Positions 23,880 to 31,359 of a DNA stretch of 32,162 bases are shown here, one piece after another. Position 1 is the first letter of the stretch; each line of letters begins with the position of its first letter. Source of the DNA: Fidelibacterota bacterium (lineage in GTDB: Bacteria > Fidelibacterota > UBA8477); assembly GCA_021734065.1 (NCBI GenBank), contig JAIPJQ010000017.1, positions 1 through 32,162 on the forward strand, written 5' to 3'. Under the pieces are notes generated by a model. It saw nothing but the letters and a program-made list of their open reading frames with translations, was not told the DNA's origin and did not search any database. Both the position numbers and the translations under genes were made by a program.

Positions 23880-25544
23880 ATGGACCTCTCGGTAAAAAAG
23901 CTCGCCCAGGTAACCGCACTGGTCAGTAAAATGACCTCTGAGGAAAAGGTCGGTCAGATGATCCTGGTAGACCCACGCTTCCTGGATACGCCTGCTGACA
24001 TTTCAACCTTCAATATAGGTGGGGTTTTTGTTAATGGTGGTGGAGCGCCGCCACCCAATACGACAGAATCCTGGATTTTATTGGCGGAAACGATGCAACA
24101 CTACGCTGGTAAGTCCTCAATGAAAAAACCCCTGCTTCTGGGTACTGACGCCGTGCATGGTCATAACAATCTGTATGGTTCCGTACTTTTTCCCCATAAC
24201 ATCGGTTTGGGCGCGGGTAATAATCCACAGCGGGTGGAAGAAATTGCTCGCATCACCTCACTGGAATTAGCTTCAACTGGCTTCAATTGGAATTTTGCAC
24301 CCTGTGTTGCCGTGGTTGATGACCCGCGCTGGGGCAGAACCTATGAAAGTTTCTCTTCGAATACCGAAGTCACCACCCGGTTGGGTTCCGCCGCCGTGAG
24401 GGGTATTCAGTCCAGTTTTGGAACAGGCAAAGCCAGAGTTTTAGCCTGTGCCAAGCATTTTATAGGTGATGGAGGCACTGTGGGAGGTGTGGATAGGGGC
24501 AACACAAAGATGGAATTGGCTGAACTTCGAGCGCGTTTTCTGCCTCCCTACGAAGCTGCTGTTGCCGCCGGAGTTGGCAGCATCATGCTTTCCTATAACC
24601 AGTGGAATGGCACACCCTGCCATGCCAGTCGATACCTGATCAGCGACCTGCTCAAGCATGAATTGGGCTTTAGGGGCTTTGTCGTTTCGGATTGGGACGC
24701 CATCGATGATCTGGCCCCCAAGAATCGTTATATAGATGCAATATCACTCTCTATCAACGCTGGTCTGGATATGATTATGGCATCCCGGAAATACAAAGCC
24801 TGTCATGCAGGATTACTGGAACTTCTGTCCAGGGGTGATATCCACCTGTCACGCATCAATGATGCCGTTACACGCATTCTGACGGCAAAAGCTGCGCTGG
24901 GTCTTCTGGATAGGCAACAACCTGAATTGCCTCCAGCAACCCAAATCGACAAAACGAAGAGCCGGAATATCGCCAGAAGCGCTGTCCGAGAATCGGTGGT
25001 TCTCCTGAAAAATGAAGCCATACTACCTCTAAAATCCAAAGTGAAACGAATCCATGTCTGTGGAGAATTTGCCGATGATCTCGGCTTGCAATGCGGTGGC
25101 TGGTCCATCTCATGGCAAGGCAGTAGAGGCAGGATTACAGAGGGCACGACCATTCTGGAAGGCCTGCGTAACCTGGCCGCTCCCGATATGACCGTTAGCT
25201 ATTCGCCGGGTGCCGAAGTGCCTGATGGAATCGACCTCATTATCGCTGTGGCAGGCGAATATCCCTATGCCGAATTTCATGGCGATTTAACAGAATTGGA
25301 ACTTCCGCAGGATCAGCAGGCATTTCTTACAGCACTTACCAATCGCAATGTGCCAGTTTTATGTATCCTTATAGCAGGTCGGCCGCTGGTGATCAAACCT
25401 TATCTGGATAAATTTGATGCCACGGTGGTTGCCTGGCTGCCTGGAACAGAAGGGGATGGTGTCGCTGAGGCACTGTTCAGCCGCGAGCTGCCAACTGGAA
25501 AACTACCAATGGGCTGGCCAGACGACAAAAAACCAACCTCTTGA
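23880..25544 (+). CDS. GH3 exo-beta-glucosidase, cytoplasmic
   Basis: This 554-residue enzyme hydrolyses terminal beta-glucosides. The TIM barrel (about 1-345) has LLGTDAVHGHNNLYGSVLFPHN, WGRTYESFS, KHFIGDGGT and the nucleophile Asp271 in VVSDWDA. The second domain (about 360-545) carries the likely acid/base Glu465 in GEYPYAEFHGD, as in barley ExoI-type enzymes. There is no signal peptide and no FnIII tail, so it acts in the cytoplasm. It ends at TGKLPMGWPDD, slightly before the usual PFGYGL-type end of the family, which may affect the domain edge. It is the last gene of the rightward set, 47 bases after the lipoprotein gene. It should finish oligosaccharides left by GH94; sophorose preference is inferred only from context. 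Confidence 0.93.
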   Translation: MDLSVKKLAQVTALVSKMTSEEKVGQMILVDPRFLDTPADISTFNIGGVFVNGGGAPPPNTTESWILLAETMQHYAGKSSMKKPLLLGTDAVHGHNNLYGSVLFPHNIGLGAGNNPQRVEEIARITSLELASTGFNWNFAPCVAVVDDPRWGRTYESFSSNTEVTTRLGSAAVRGIQSSFGTGKARVLACAKHFIGDGGTVGGVDRGNTKMELAELRARFLPPYEAAVAAGVGSIMLSYNQWNGTPCHASRYLISDLLKHELGFRGFVVSDWDAIDDLAPKNRYIDAISLSINAGLDMIMASRKYKACHAGLLELLSRGDIHLSRINDAVTRILTAKAALGLLDRQQPELPPATQIDKTKSRNIARSAVRESVVLLKNEAILPLKSKVKRIHVCGEFADDLGLQCGGWSISWQGSRGRITEGTTILEGLRNLAAPDMTVSYSPGAEVPDGIDLIIAVAGEYPYAEFHGDLTELELPQDQQAFLTALTNRNVPVLCILIAGRPLVIKPYLDKFDATVVAWLPGTEGDGVAEALFSRELPTGKLPMGWPDDKKPTS

Positions 25545-25555
25545 ACTAAACCCTG

Positions 25556-25567
25556 AACCCCGGGGTT
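25556..25567. terminator. Possible bidirectional terminator between convergent genes
   Basis: AACCCCGGGGTT is a short dyad (loop CCGG) located between the stop codons of the rightward GH3 gene and the leftward symporter gene, followed on the + strand by ATTGTTTT. It is weak (4-bp stem) but well placed. Confidence 0.3.
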
Positions 25568-25577
25568 ATTGTTTTGG

Positions 25578-27110
25578 TTATTCCCCCGTTAATCGATGCC
25601 AGGTATTACCCACGATCAATGTCACGCTGGTCCCAATCAAAGTGTACCAGGTCCAATTCACCAAAGCCGGTTTTCCCAGCGCCATGGGAATCAAAATGAT
25701 GAGTAACATCACGGCAATACCGGCGCTGAAACCCACAATGGCACTGGTTTGTTTGGGTCCTTTGAACAGCACACCCAGTAAAAATGTCCCCAGCAAACCA
25801 CCGTAGGTGATACTGGCAATGCCCAGTGCAATTTCCACCACCGATGCCAGGACATTGATAAATAACAACGCCACGGCGGACAAAATCACCGCCCAGAAAA
25901 TCGTCAGCATCCGGGATGCCCACAAATCCTGCTTGTCGGTGGCGTTTTTTCCAAAATAGGGTTTATACAGATCCATCATGGCGGATGATGAGAGTGAACT
26001 CATACTCCCCGCCAGGGTGGACATGGCTGCCGCAAACAAGCCGGCAATGATGATGCCCTTCACACCTGTGGGCATGTAATTGATAATGAAGTAGGGGAAG
26101 ATCTCATCCGCCTTGTGGAATGGTGCCGCAGCCGCGCTCATATCCACACCCTTGAGCTGGAAAAACACATAGAGTAAAACACCCACAGTGAGGAACAGCG
26201 CAAACTGGAACATCACCATCACACCGCTGCCGATAAGTGCTTTCTGACTGTCCCTCAATGTGCGCGTCGTAAGCAGGCGCTGGACGATCAGCTGGTCCGT
26301 ACCATGCGATGCCATGGAGAGGAATGTCCCGCCGATGAGCGCATTAATCAGCGTGTAGGGTTGGCGAAAAAATTCACCGATACTGTTCCCGAAATCGAAG
26401 TTAAATACCTTGAATTTGTGCATGGGTCCTGCCACGTCGCGCACGGTCTGCCAACCGTTGGGCAGGGAGTTTAAGATGAGAATGCCGGCCAGAATCGCAC
26501 CACCGATATAAATGGTCATTTGTATCACATCCACCCAGATAATGCCCTTCACGCCACCCGTGTAGGTATAAATCAGTGTCACAATGGCAATAATCACAAT
26601 GGAGAGCACATAAATCTCCATGTTGGACCATTCGGCGAAAAATGCCGATGTTTTAAAGATCACCGCGATGGGAATAGCCGTGGCAAACAGCCGTACACCG
26701 TCCGCCGCCACCCGGGTGAACAGAAACACGGTGGAGGCATAGCTGCGGGTCTGATGCCCAAAACGATTTTCCAGCAAATGATAGGCTGTACTCAAATTCC
26801 CCTTCTTATAAGCCGGCAGGAAAATGAAGCTCACAATTACCCGGGCGATCAAATACCCGATGGTTAGTTGGAGAAATGTCAGGTCGGTCACATACGCCAG
26901 CCCGGGTATGCTGATAAAGGTCAGGGTGCTGGTTTCGGCGGCTACAATGGCGAACGTCACCGCCCACCAGGGGATATTGGAACCGCCCATGAAGTAGTCT
27001 TTGATGGTGCGCTGTTTTCCCCCGGAAAAACTCCCGATAGCCGCAATCACCACCAGGTAACCCACCAGAATAATAATGTCCAGTGTTTGAAAACCGCTAT
27101 TCTCCAGCAT
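25578..27110 (-). CDS. Sodium:solute symporter, SSS family
   Basis: This protein of about 510 residues, with some 13 predicted membrane helices, belongs to the SglT/PutP family. It shows YLVVIAAIGSFSGGKQRTIKDYFMGG near the start, WWAVTFAIVAAETSTLTFISIPG in helix 2, and the sodium-site helix AAAMSTLAGSMSSLSSSAMMDLY. Members import sugars, amino acids or N-acyl amino sugars with Na+. AGGAGG at 27120-27115 on the minus strand favours the second ATG (27110, four-base spacing) over the first (27113, one base). It lies 33 bases after the MFS gene and is convergent with the GH3 gene, so it may belong to a separate uptake or recycling unit. The substrate is unknown. Confidence 0.9.
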   Translation of the reverse strand: MLENSGFQTLDIIILVGYLVVIAAIGSFSGGKQRTIKDYFMGGSNIPWWAVTFAIVAAETSTLTFISIPGLAYVTDLTFLQLTIGYLIARVIVSFIFLPAYKKGNLSTAYHLLENRFGHQTRSYASTVFLFTRVAADGVRLFATAIPIAVIFKTSAFFAEWSNMEIYVLSIVIIAIVTLIYTYTGGVKGIIWVDVIQMTIYIGGAILAGILILNSLPNGWQTVRDVAGPMHKFKVFNFDFGNSIGEFFRQPYTLINALIGGTFLSMASHGTDQLIVQRLLTTRTLRDSQKALIGSGVMVMFQFALFLTVGVLLYVFFQLKGVDMSAAAAPFHKADEIFPYFIINYMPTGVKGIIIAGLFAAAMSTLAGSMSSLSSSAMMDLYKPYFGKNATDKQDLWASRMLTIFWAVILSAVALLFINVLASVVEIALGIASITYGGLLGTFLLGVLFKGPKQTSAIVGFSAGIAVMLLIILIPMALGKPALVNWTWYTLIGTSVTLIVGNTWHRLTGE

Positions 27111-27143
27111 CATCCCTCCTGAAAATTCGTTTCAATGCCGACA

Positions 27144-29084
27144 TTATCCGGCATCCGCCTCATCCAATTCCGCCACTGCTTCTTCGTCCGACTTTTTCCC
27201 GAATTCCGGATCCAACGGCAGGAAATACAACAGTATAAAACCCGGAATTGTGGCCAGCAGCACCCAGATAAAGAAATGCTGATAACCGATAATTTCCTGC
27301 AGCCAGCCGCTGAACATGCCGGGGATCATCATCCCCAGCGCCATAAATCCTGTGGTAATGGCAAAGTGGGAGGTTTTGTATTCCCCCTCAGAAATAAAAA
27401 TCATATACAGCATGTAGGCGGTGAAGCCGAACCCATAACCGAACTGCTCAATCCCCACGCAAATATTGATGATGAGGAAGCTGTCCGGCATGGCATGGGA
27501 CAGATAGATGTACAGCGCATTGGGCAGGTTAATGGCAATGGCCATCCACCACAGCCAGTACTTTAGCCCATTTCGCGCCGCCAGAAATCCACCCAATAAA
27601 CCACCCACGGTCAGCATGAGAATGCCGATGGTTCCATAGACGAACCCAACCTGGCCCGTGGTTAATGCCAGACCACCCACCTCCTGAGCGTCCAGCAAAA
27701 AGGGTGACGCCAATTTCACCAACTGGGATTCACCCAGACGGTAGAGGAGCAGAAATGCGATGGATAGCCCAATATGTTCTTTCTTGAAAAACAGCGCAAA
27801 GGTCCGAAAGTAATTTTTGAAAAACTCACCCGCACTCTGAACCGTCCGGGGCACATCGGTCACCGGGCGTGGCAACATGAATTTGTGATACACAAAGAAG
27901 AGGATGAACAATCCGCCCAGAAAGAAAAAGGTCACCGCCCATGAAAGGGGGATATTCCCAGCCTGGACACCAAAAGTGGCTTCGGAAAATGTCCGTAATT
28001 TGGGGTCCAGCTGGATCACCGCCATGACCGGGATATTCCAGTTATCGGCGTTGAAGACAAACCGTTCTCCTTCCACCAGGGAAATGGATTTATCGCCGGC
28101 ACGCCGCCCGAAATTCACCACAAAAGATTTATCAGCCGGTGGCGGGGCAGAGAGGTAGAAATAAACCACGCCCACATTGCCCACACCGTCCTGTGTATTT
28201 ACAGCCACTTCCGACACACCAAAATTCCGGCGCAACCAGGATTCCAGATTCTGTACTACCGCCCGGTCCCACCAGGACATTTCCCGGGAAGATTCTGACG
28301 ACGCCGACCCGTTCTGATTTCCGTTGACTACTTCAATATGACCGTGCGTCAGATTCCATTCCCTGGCCGCCTGTAAAATGGAATCCACCTTTTCCGCTGG
28401 TTGCCGGTCGGTATGAATCACCAACTCCTCCGGTGCATGACGCAGTCTGATTTCACCGCCGGTTTCCGCGAGATTGAGTGCGTCCCGGGTTACGGTGCGT
28501 ACCTGCGCCGCATCGGGTGTGGCCTTCACCGGAATATCCAGGGCTCCCAGGCCACTGTGGCTTTCGATAAATCCCGCCAGAATGATTAACAATCCCTGTC
28601 CGGTAATCATTGCAAAGCGGTAAAACGTGCTGCGCACCCCCACAAACCACGCCTGGTCATGTTTGGACAGCCCCAGCATGTAAAACCCGTCGGCGGCAAT
28701 GTCATGGGTGGCTGAACTGAAAGCCATGAGCCAGAAAATGGTTATGGTAATGGTGAAATAACCCGGCATGGGAATGGTTAATCCCACCGCACCCAGCCCG
28801 GCGCCCACAAAAAGTTGCATGGTAATAATCCAGAACCGCTTGGTTCGCAACAGATCCACCACCGGACTCCAGAAGGGCTTGATCACCCACGGCAGGTAAA
28901 GCCAGGAGGTGTAGAGCGCGATGTCCGTATTGGAAACGCCCATGCGTTTATACATGATAACCGAGACCGTCATCACCACCACATAGGGAATTCCCTCCGC
29001 GTAATACAGCGATGGTACCCACCACCAGGGAGAACGCGTTTTTTTGCCGGTCGTTTGTTTTACAGCGCCATGATTCTTACCCAT
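27144..29084 (-). CDS. AmpG-like MFS permease with large periplasmic insertion
   Basis: This 646-residue permease has about twelve helices. The first half is AmpG-like: PSLYYAEGIPYVVVMTVSVIMYKRMGVSNTDIALYTSWLYLPWVIKPFWSP and SSATHDIAADGF. A soluble insert of about 200 residues (176-375, containing charged and beta-prone sequence) separates two membrane halves and is absent from classical AmpG (about 490 residues). AmpG imports anhydromuropeptides; relatives in FCB bacteria are found with sugar genes, so the substrate may be a glycan or muropeptide. GAGGGC lies three bases before the ATG. The gene is probably co-transcribed with the downstream symporter gene (33 bases apart) and perhaps with aroQ, 114 bases upstream. 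Confidence 0.87.
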   Translation of the reverse strand: MGKNHGAVKQTTGKKTRSPWWWVPSLYYAEGIPYVVVMTVSVIMYKRMGVSNTDIALYTSWLYLPWVIKPFWSPVVDLLRTKRFWIITMQLFVGAGLGAVGLTIPMPGYFTITITIFWLMAFSSATHDIAADGFYMLGLSKHDQAWFVGVRSTFYRFAMITGQGLLIILAGFIESHSGLGALDIPVKATPDAAQVRTVTRDALNLAETGGEIRLRHAPEELVIHTDRQPAEKVDSILQAAREWNLTHGHIEVVNGNQNGSASSESSREMSWWDRAVVQNLESWLRRNFGVSEVAVNTQDGVGNVGVVYFYLSAPPPADKSFVVNFGRRAGDKSISLVEGERFVFNADNWNIPVMAVIQLDPKLRTFSEATFGVQAGNIPLSWAVTFFFLGGLFILFFVYHKFMLPRPVTDVPRTVQSAGEFFKNYFRTFALFFKKEHIGLSIAFLLLYRLGESQLVKLASPFLLDAQEVGGLALTTGQVGFVYGTIGILMLTVGGLLGGFLAARNGLKYWLWWMAIAINLPNALYIYLSHAMPDSFLIINICVGIEQFGYGFGFTAYMLYMIFISEGEYKTSHFAITTGFMALGMMIPGMFSGWLQEIIGYQHFFIWVLLATIPGFILLYFLPLDPEFGKKSDEEAVAELDEADAG

Positions 29085-29198
29085 AATGCCCTCATTGCGG
29101 CCGGGGATAATGTTCCCCGGATTGGCTTCCTCAGTTCAATTCTATGTTAGTCGTCGGCTCGATTTACAGGGTAGCCGGCGTGATGATTTCCTGACCTG

Positions 29199-29642
29199 TC
29201 AGCGCTCATTCTGTTGCAGGTATTGTACCAAAAAGGCGAGACCTTCCAGATAAGATTCCACTTTTTTACCCACCACCTGATGAAGACATACCGGTTCGAT
29301 CACCGATATGCGGCGAAAGTCTTCCCGCTCATAAATGTTGGATAAATGCACTTCCACCACCGGTTTTCCAATGGCATCAATGGCATCCCGAATGGCATAG
29401 GAATAGTGGGTCAGCGCGCCCGGATTCACCAAAAAGCCGTCTGCCCATTTACGACGCCGGTGTAGTGTGTCAATGATGGTGCCCTCATGATTGGTTTGCA
29501 GAATGCGGGCCTCCACCTGTAGCTCCCGGGCCTGTTTGCGGATCGCCCGATTCACCTTATCCAGTGTCAGTGTACCGTACTGGGTCGCGTCCCGCCGTCC
29601 CAATAAATTCAGGTTGGGTCCGTGAATAATCATGATCCGCAT
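29199..29642 (-). CDS. aroQ: Type II 3-dehydroquinate dehydratase
   Basis: This 147-residue enzyme performs the third step of the shikimate pathway, dehydrating 3-dehydroquinate. Family motifs are complete: HGPNLNLLGRRD (7-18), catalytic Tyr22 in QYG, TNHEGTIID (50-58), NPGALTHYSYAIRDA (72-86) and EVHLSNIYEREDFRR (97-111). The ATG at 29642 gives the usual length; a GTG at 29672 would add ten residues without any ribosome binding site. The end of the protein is less typical than the core, with LHQVVGKKVESYLEGLAFL replacing the common glycine-rich stretch, but active-site residues are intact. It acts in the cytoplasm as a dodecamer in known cases. Its position upstream of the MFS gene is probably incidental. 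Confidence 0.93.
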   Translation of the reverse strand: MRIMIIHGPNLNLLGRRDATQYGTLTLDKVNRAIRKQARELQVEARILQTNHEGTIIDTLHRRRKWADGFLVNPGALTHYSYAIRDAIDAIGKPVVEVHLSNIYEREDFRRISVIEPVCLHQVVGKKVESYLEGLAFLVQYLQQNER

Positions 29643-30062
29643 GGGTTTGGTATTCTTTCCCGGGGTTGACACGGCTGGAATTTACACGGCATAACCACCG
29701 GGGCAATGAAATTGGGGGAGAGATTCACCACCACGTCACAACCAACATGGAGAAGATTTCACCACAAAGGCTCGAAGAACACGGGAAAAAGAGGCAACCG
29801 CAGAGATGCCAAGAAGGCGCAAAGTGCGCTGAGGTAAAATTTTTCTAACCCGTCACCCTGAATTTACTTGCCGAGCCGAAGCTCCGCGAAGGCTGGTTTC
29901 AGGGTCTTCGGACGGATTAAGATGCTGAAATGAATTCAGCTTGACTCTTCAGGTAAACATCAACGAACTAGACCGTCCGCATGAAATATTTCCGGGATCT
30001 CCATCCACATTCCCTGAACTCCCCATAAAAATACGACATCAGAAAATTTTTCTTTTCACCCC
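29643..30062. repeat. Intergenic region with dispersed repeats
   Basis: No gene is supported here. From 29757 to 29838 it carries CACCACAAAGGCTCGAAGAACACGG and AACCGCAGAGATGCC-type phrases like those at 2271-2295 and 2840-2872. From 29850 to about 29945 it has a CACCCTGAATTT … TTTCAGGGTCT hairpin and GATGCTGAAATGAATTCAGC, a REP-like unit into which GCCGAAGCTCCGCGAAGGC is embedded. Confidence 0.65.
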
Positions 30063-30093
30063 TTGACCCTAACGTTACGTCATTCCTTATCTT
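30063..30093 (+). promoter_or_regulatory. MerR-type promoter with 19-bp spacer
   Basis: TTGACC (30063-30068) and TATCTT (30088-30093) are 19 bases apart. That over-long spacer is the hallmark of promoters activated by MerR-family proteins, which untwist the DNA. TGAC and GTCA arms (30064-30067 and 30079-30082) and TAACGTTA lie inside it, as expected for the operator. The downstream gene encodes a MerR protein, so autoregulation is likely. Confidence 0.78.
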
Positions 30094-30141
30094 GGTCATG
30101 GTTAACAGGGAAATGCGTCCCGAATCAACAGGAGGATGATA

Positions 30142-30897
30142 GTGAAATTGACCGTGAAACAGGTATCGCAAACAGCCGGCATCAGCAATCGAACGCTGCA
30201 TTATTATGATGAAATCGGATTGCTCCGTCCGGCCAAAACCGGAGATAACGGGTATCGTTATTATGATGACGCCAATGTGCTGAGATTGCAGCAGATCATG
30301 TTCTACAAAGAACTGGGGCTGCCATTGGAGAAAATCCGGGACATTCTGGACGATCCCCACTTCGATACCATTCAGGCGCTGCAGGAACACAAGGCGGCAT
30401 TGGAGCAGAAATTTCACCGCATCCGGTCCCTCATCGCCACCGTGGAGAAAACCCTTAAGCACATCAAAGGAGAGCAGGCTATGACCAAGCACGAGCTATT
30501 CAAAGGCTTTAGCAGTAAGGAAGAAGAACGGAAGGTTCAACAGGAGGCGGAAAAGCGTTACAATCCAGAATTGGTGAAACAGTCTTATCGCAACTGGAAC
30601 AGTTATTCCCATGAGGAAAAATCCGCCATCATGGAGCGGGGTAACGAGATTTTCAGAAATATTGCAGGATTAATAGATCAGGGTATTGCCGCCCCCGAAG
30701 TTCAGGAGCAGGCGGAGGCCTATTTCCAATACATCAATACTTACTATTACGATTGTACTCTGGAAATCTTCCGCGGTCTGGGCAGTTTATATGTGGACAG
30801 TCCTGACTTCCGCGCCAACTTCGATAAAATCCATCCGGATTTGGCGCAATTCTGCAAAGACGCCTTCGCGTATTACTGCGATCAGCAGGAGAAATAG
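30142..30897 (+). CDS. MerR-family regulator with TipAS effector domain
   Basis: This protein of about 251 residues has a MerR winged helix-turn-helix (TVKQVSQTAGISNRTLHYYDEIGLLRP … NGYRYYDD), a coiled-coil linker (about 75-110) and a C-terminal TipAS domain (about 115-250, rich in Tyr and acidic residues). It resembles Streptomyces TipAL and Bacillus Mta, which sense small drugs and activate promoters with long spacers. AGGAGG at 30130-30135 touches the ATG at 30136 and lies six bases before the GTG at 30142, so GTG is the better start. The gene stands alone behind its own 19-bp-spacer promoter. No efflux pump or modifying enzyme is adjacent, so its targets are elsewhere or it sequesters ligands. 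Confidence 0.93.
   Translation: MKLTVKQVSQTAGISNRTLHYYDEIGLLRPAKTGDNGYRYYDDANVLRLQQIMFYKELGLPLEKIRDILDDPHFDTIQALQEHKAALEQKFHRIRSLIATVEKTLKHIKGEQAMTKHELFKGFSSKEEERKVQQEAEKRYNPELVKQSYRNWNSYSHEEKSAIMERGNEIFRNIAGLIDQGIAAPEVQEQAEAYFQYINTYYYDCTLEIFRGLGSLYVDSPDFRANFDKIHPDLAQFCKDAFAYYCDQQEK
30481..30897 (+). CDS. Possible internal start giving a TipAS-only protein
   Basis: An in-frame ATG at 30481 falls at the boundary between the coiled coil and the effector domain and is preceded by AAAGGAG (30466-30472) at an ideal eight-base spacing. It would give a 138-residue free TipAS domain. In Streptomyces lividans, the tipA gene makes such a short form (TipAS) as well as the long one, and the short form mops up the ligand. 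The agreement of position and ribosome binding site supports the same arrangement here, but expression is not shown. Confidence 0.55.
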   Translation: MTKHELFKGFSSKEEERKVQQEAEKRYNPELVKQSYRNWNSYSHEEKSAIMERGNEIFRNIAGLIDQGIAAPEVQEQAEAYFQYINTYYYDCTLEIFRGLGSLYVDSPDFRANFDKIHPDLAQFCKDAFAYYCDQQEK

Positions 30898-30904
30898 AAT
30901 ATAG

Positions 30905-30955
30905 ACCAATCCCAAGTTCTCTCCCTGAGTTCATCGAAGGGCAACTTGGGACTGG
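30905..30955. repeat. Nested inverted repeat (TCCCAAGTT/AACTTGGGA)
   Basis: Outer arms of nine bases (30910-30918 and 30943-30951), with further ACCA/TGGT pairing, enclose an inner CCCT/AGGG hairpin (30923-30926 and 30938-30941) containing GAGTTCATCGA. The inner core matches a common type of dispersed intergenic repeat. It directly follows the MerR gene and could also end its transcript, though no T-run is present. Confidence 0.6.
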
Positions 30956-31359
30956 TTATCTCAATGCGCAAAATGTCACCCTGCAGTTGCCCAACCCTGC
31001 CCGGGTGTTAAATGTTTCTCCACTTCCCAGCTAAACACTTAGATTGACAAATAGTTTATTGAAGGATGAGTCATCATGGGCAAAAGTTTTTGATTCTGCT
31101 TCCTCGGACACCGGCCACGCAGAATTAACCCTGGCAGGTAATAGCTACTCTTTGCTGCTTTTTTCATTGATCGATTGATTTTTCGGCGCTTTCGGCGAAA
31201 TCGCCCTACCAGGAATTTCGCTCTCGGTGTTTTCTGCTGTCAATTAGAGAAATTCGTGGAATTAGTGGTTTCTCTTCTGCCTTCCCAATCTGTGCTCTCC
31301 GTGTAATCTGTGGTTTAAACTTCTTTGGCTTTCAAGGCGCTGACTTAAATTTTCCCGCT
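30956..31359. other. Intergenic region, no supported gene
   Basis: About 400 bases hold no convincing gene. A TTGACA at about 31044 and an ATG at 31076 open a frame of five codons only, perhaps a relic. TTTCGGCG is directly repeated near 31181-31198. Near the right end the inverted copy of the dispersed 15-mer (TCCGTGTAATCTGTG, 31298-31312) appears, in the opposite orientation to that at 2315-2329. Confidence 0.55.

Noticed and set aside
23880-25544. GH3 protein as NagZ-type N-acetylglucosaminidase linked to the AmpG-like gene
   Set aside because: It lacks the NagZ KH(F/I)PGHG and downstream His/Asp dyad pattern and instead has KHFIGDGGT, SDW and the C-terminal-domain Glu of exo-beta-glucosidases.
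31076-31093. Small gene starting at the ATG after a TTGACA-like box
   Set aside because: The frame closes after five codons. A single-base slip would extend it by only a few more codons, so it is not a supported gene.
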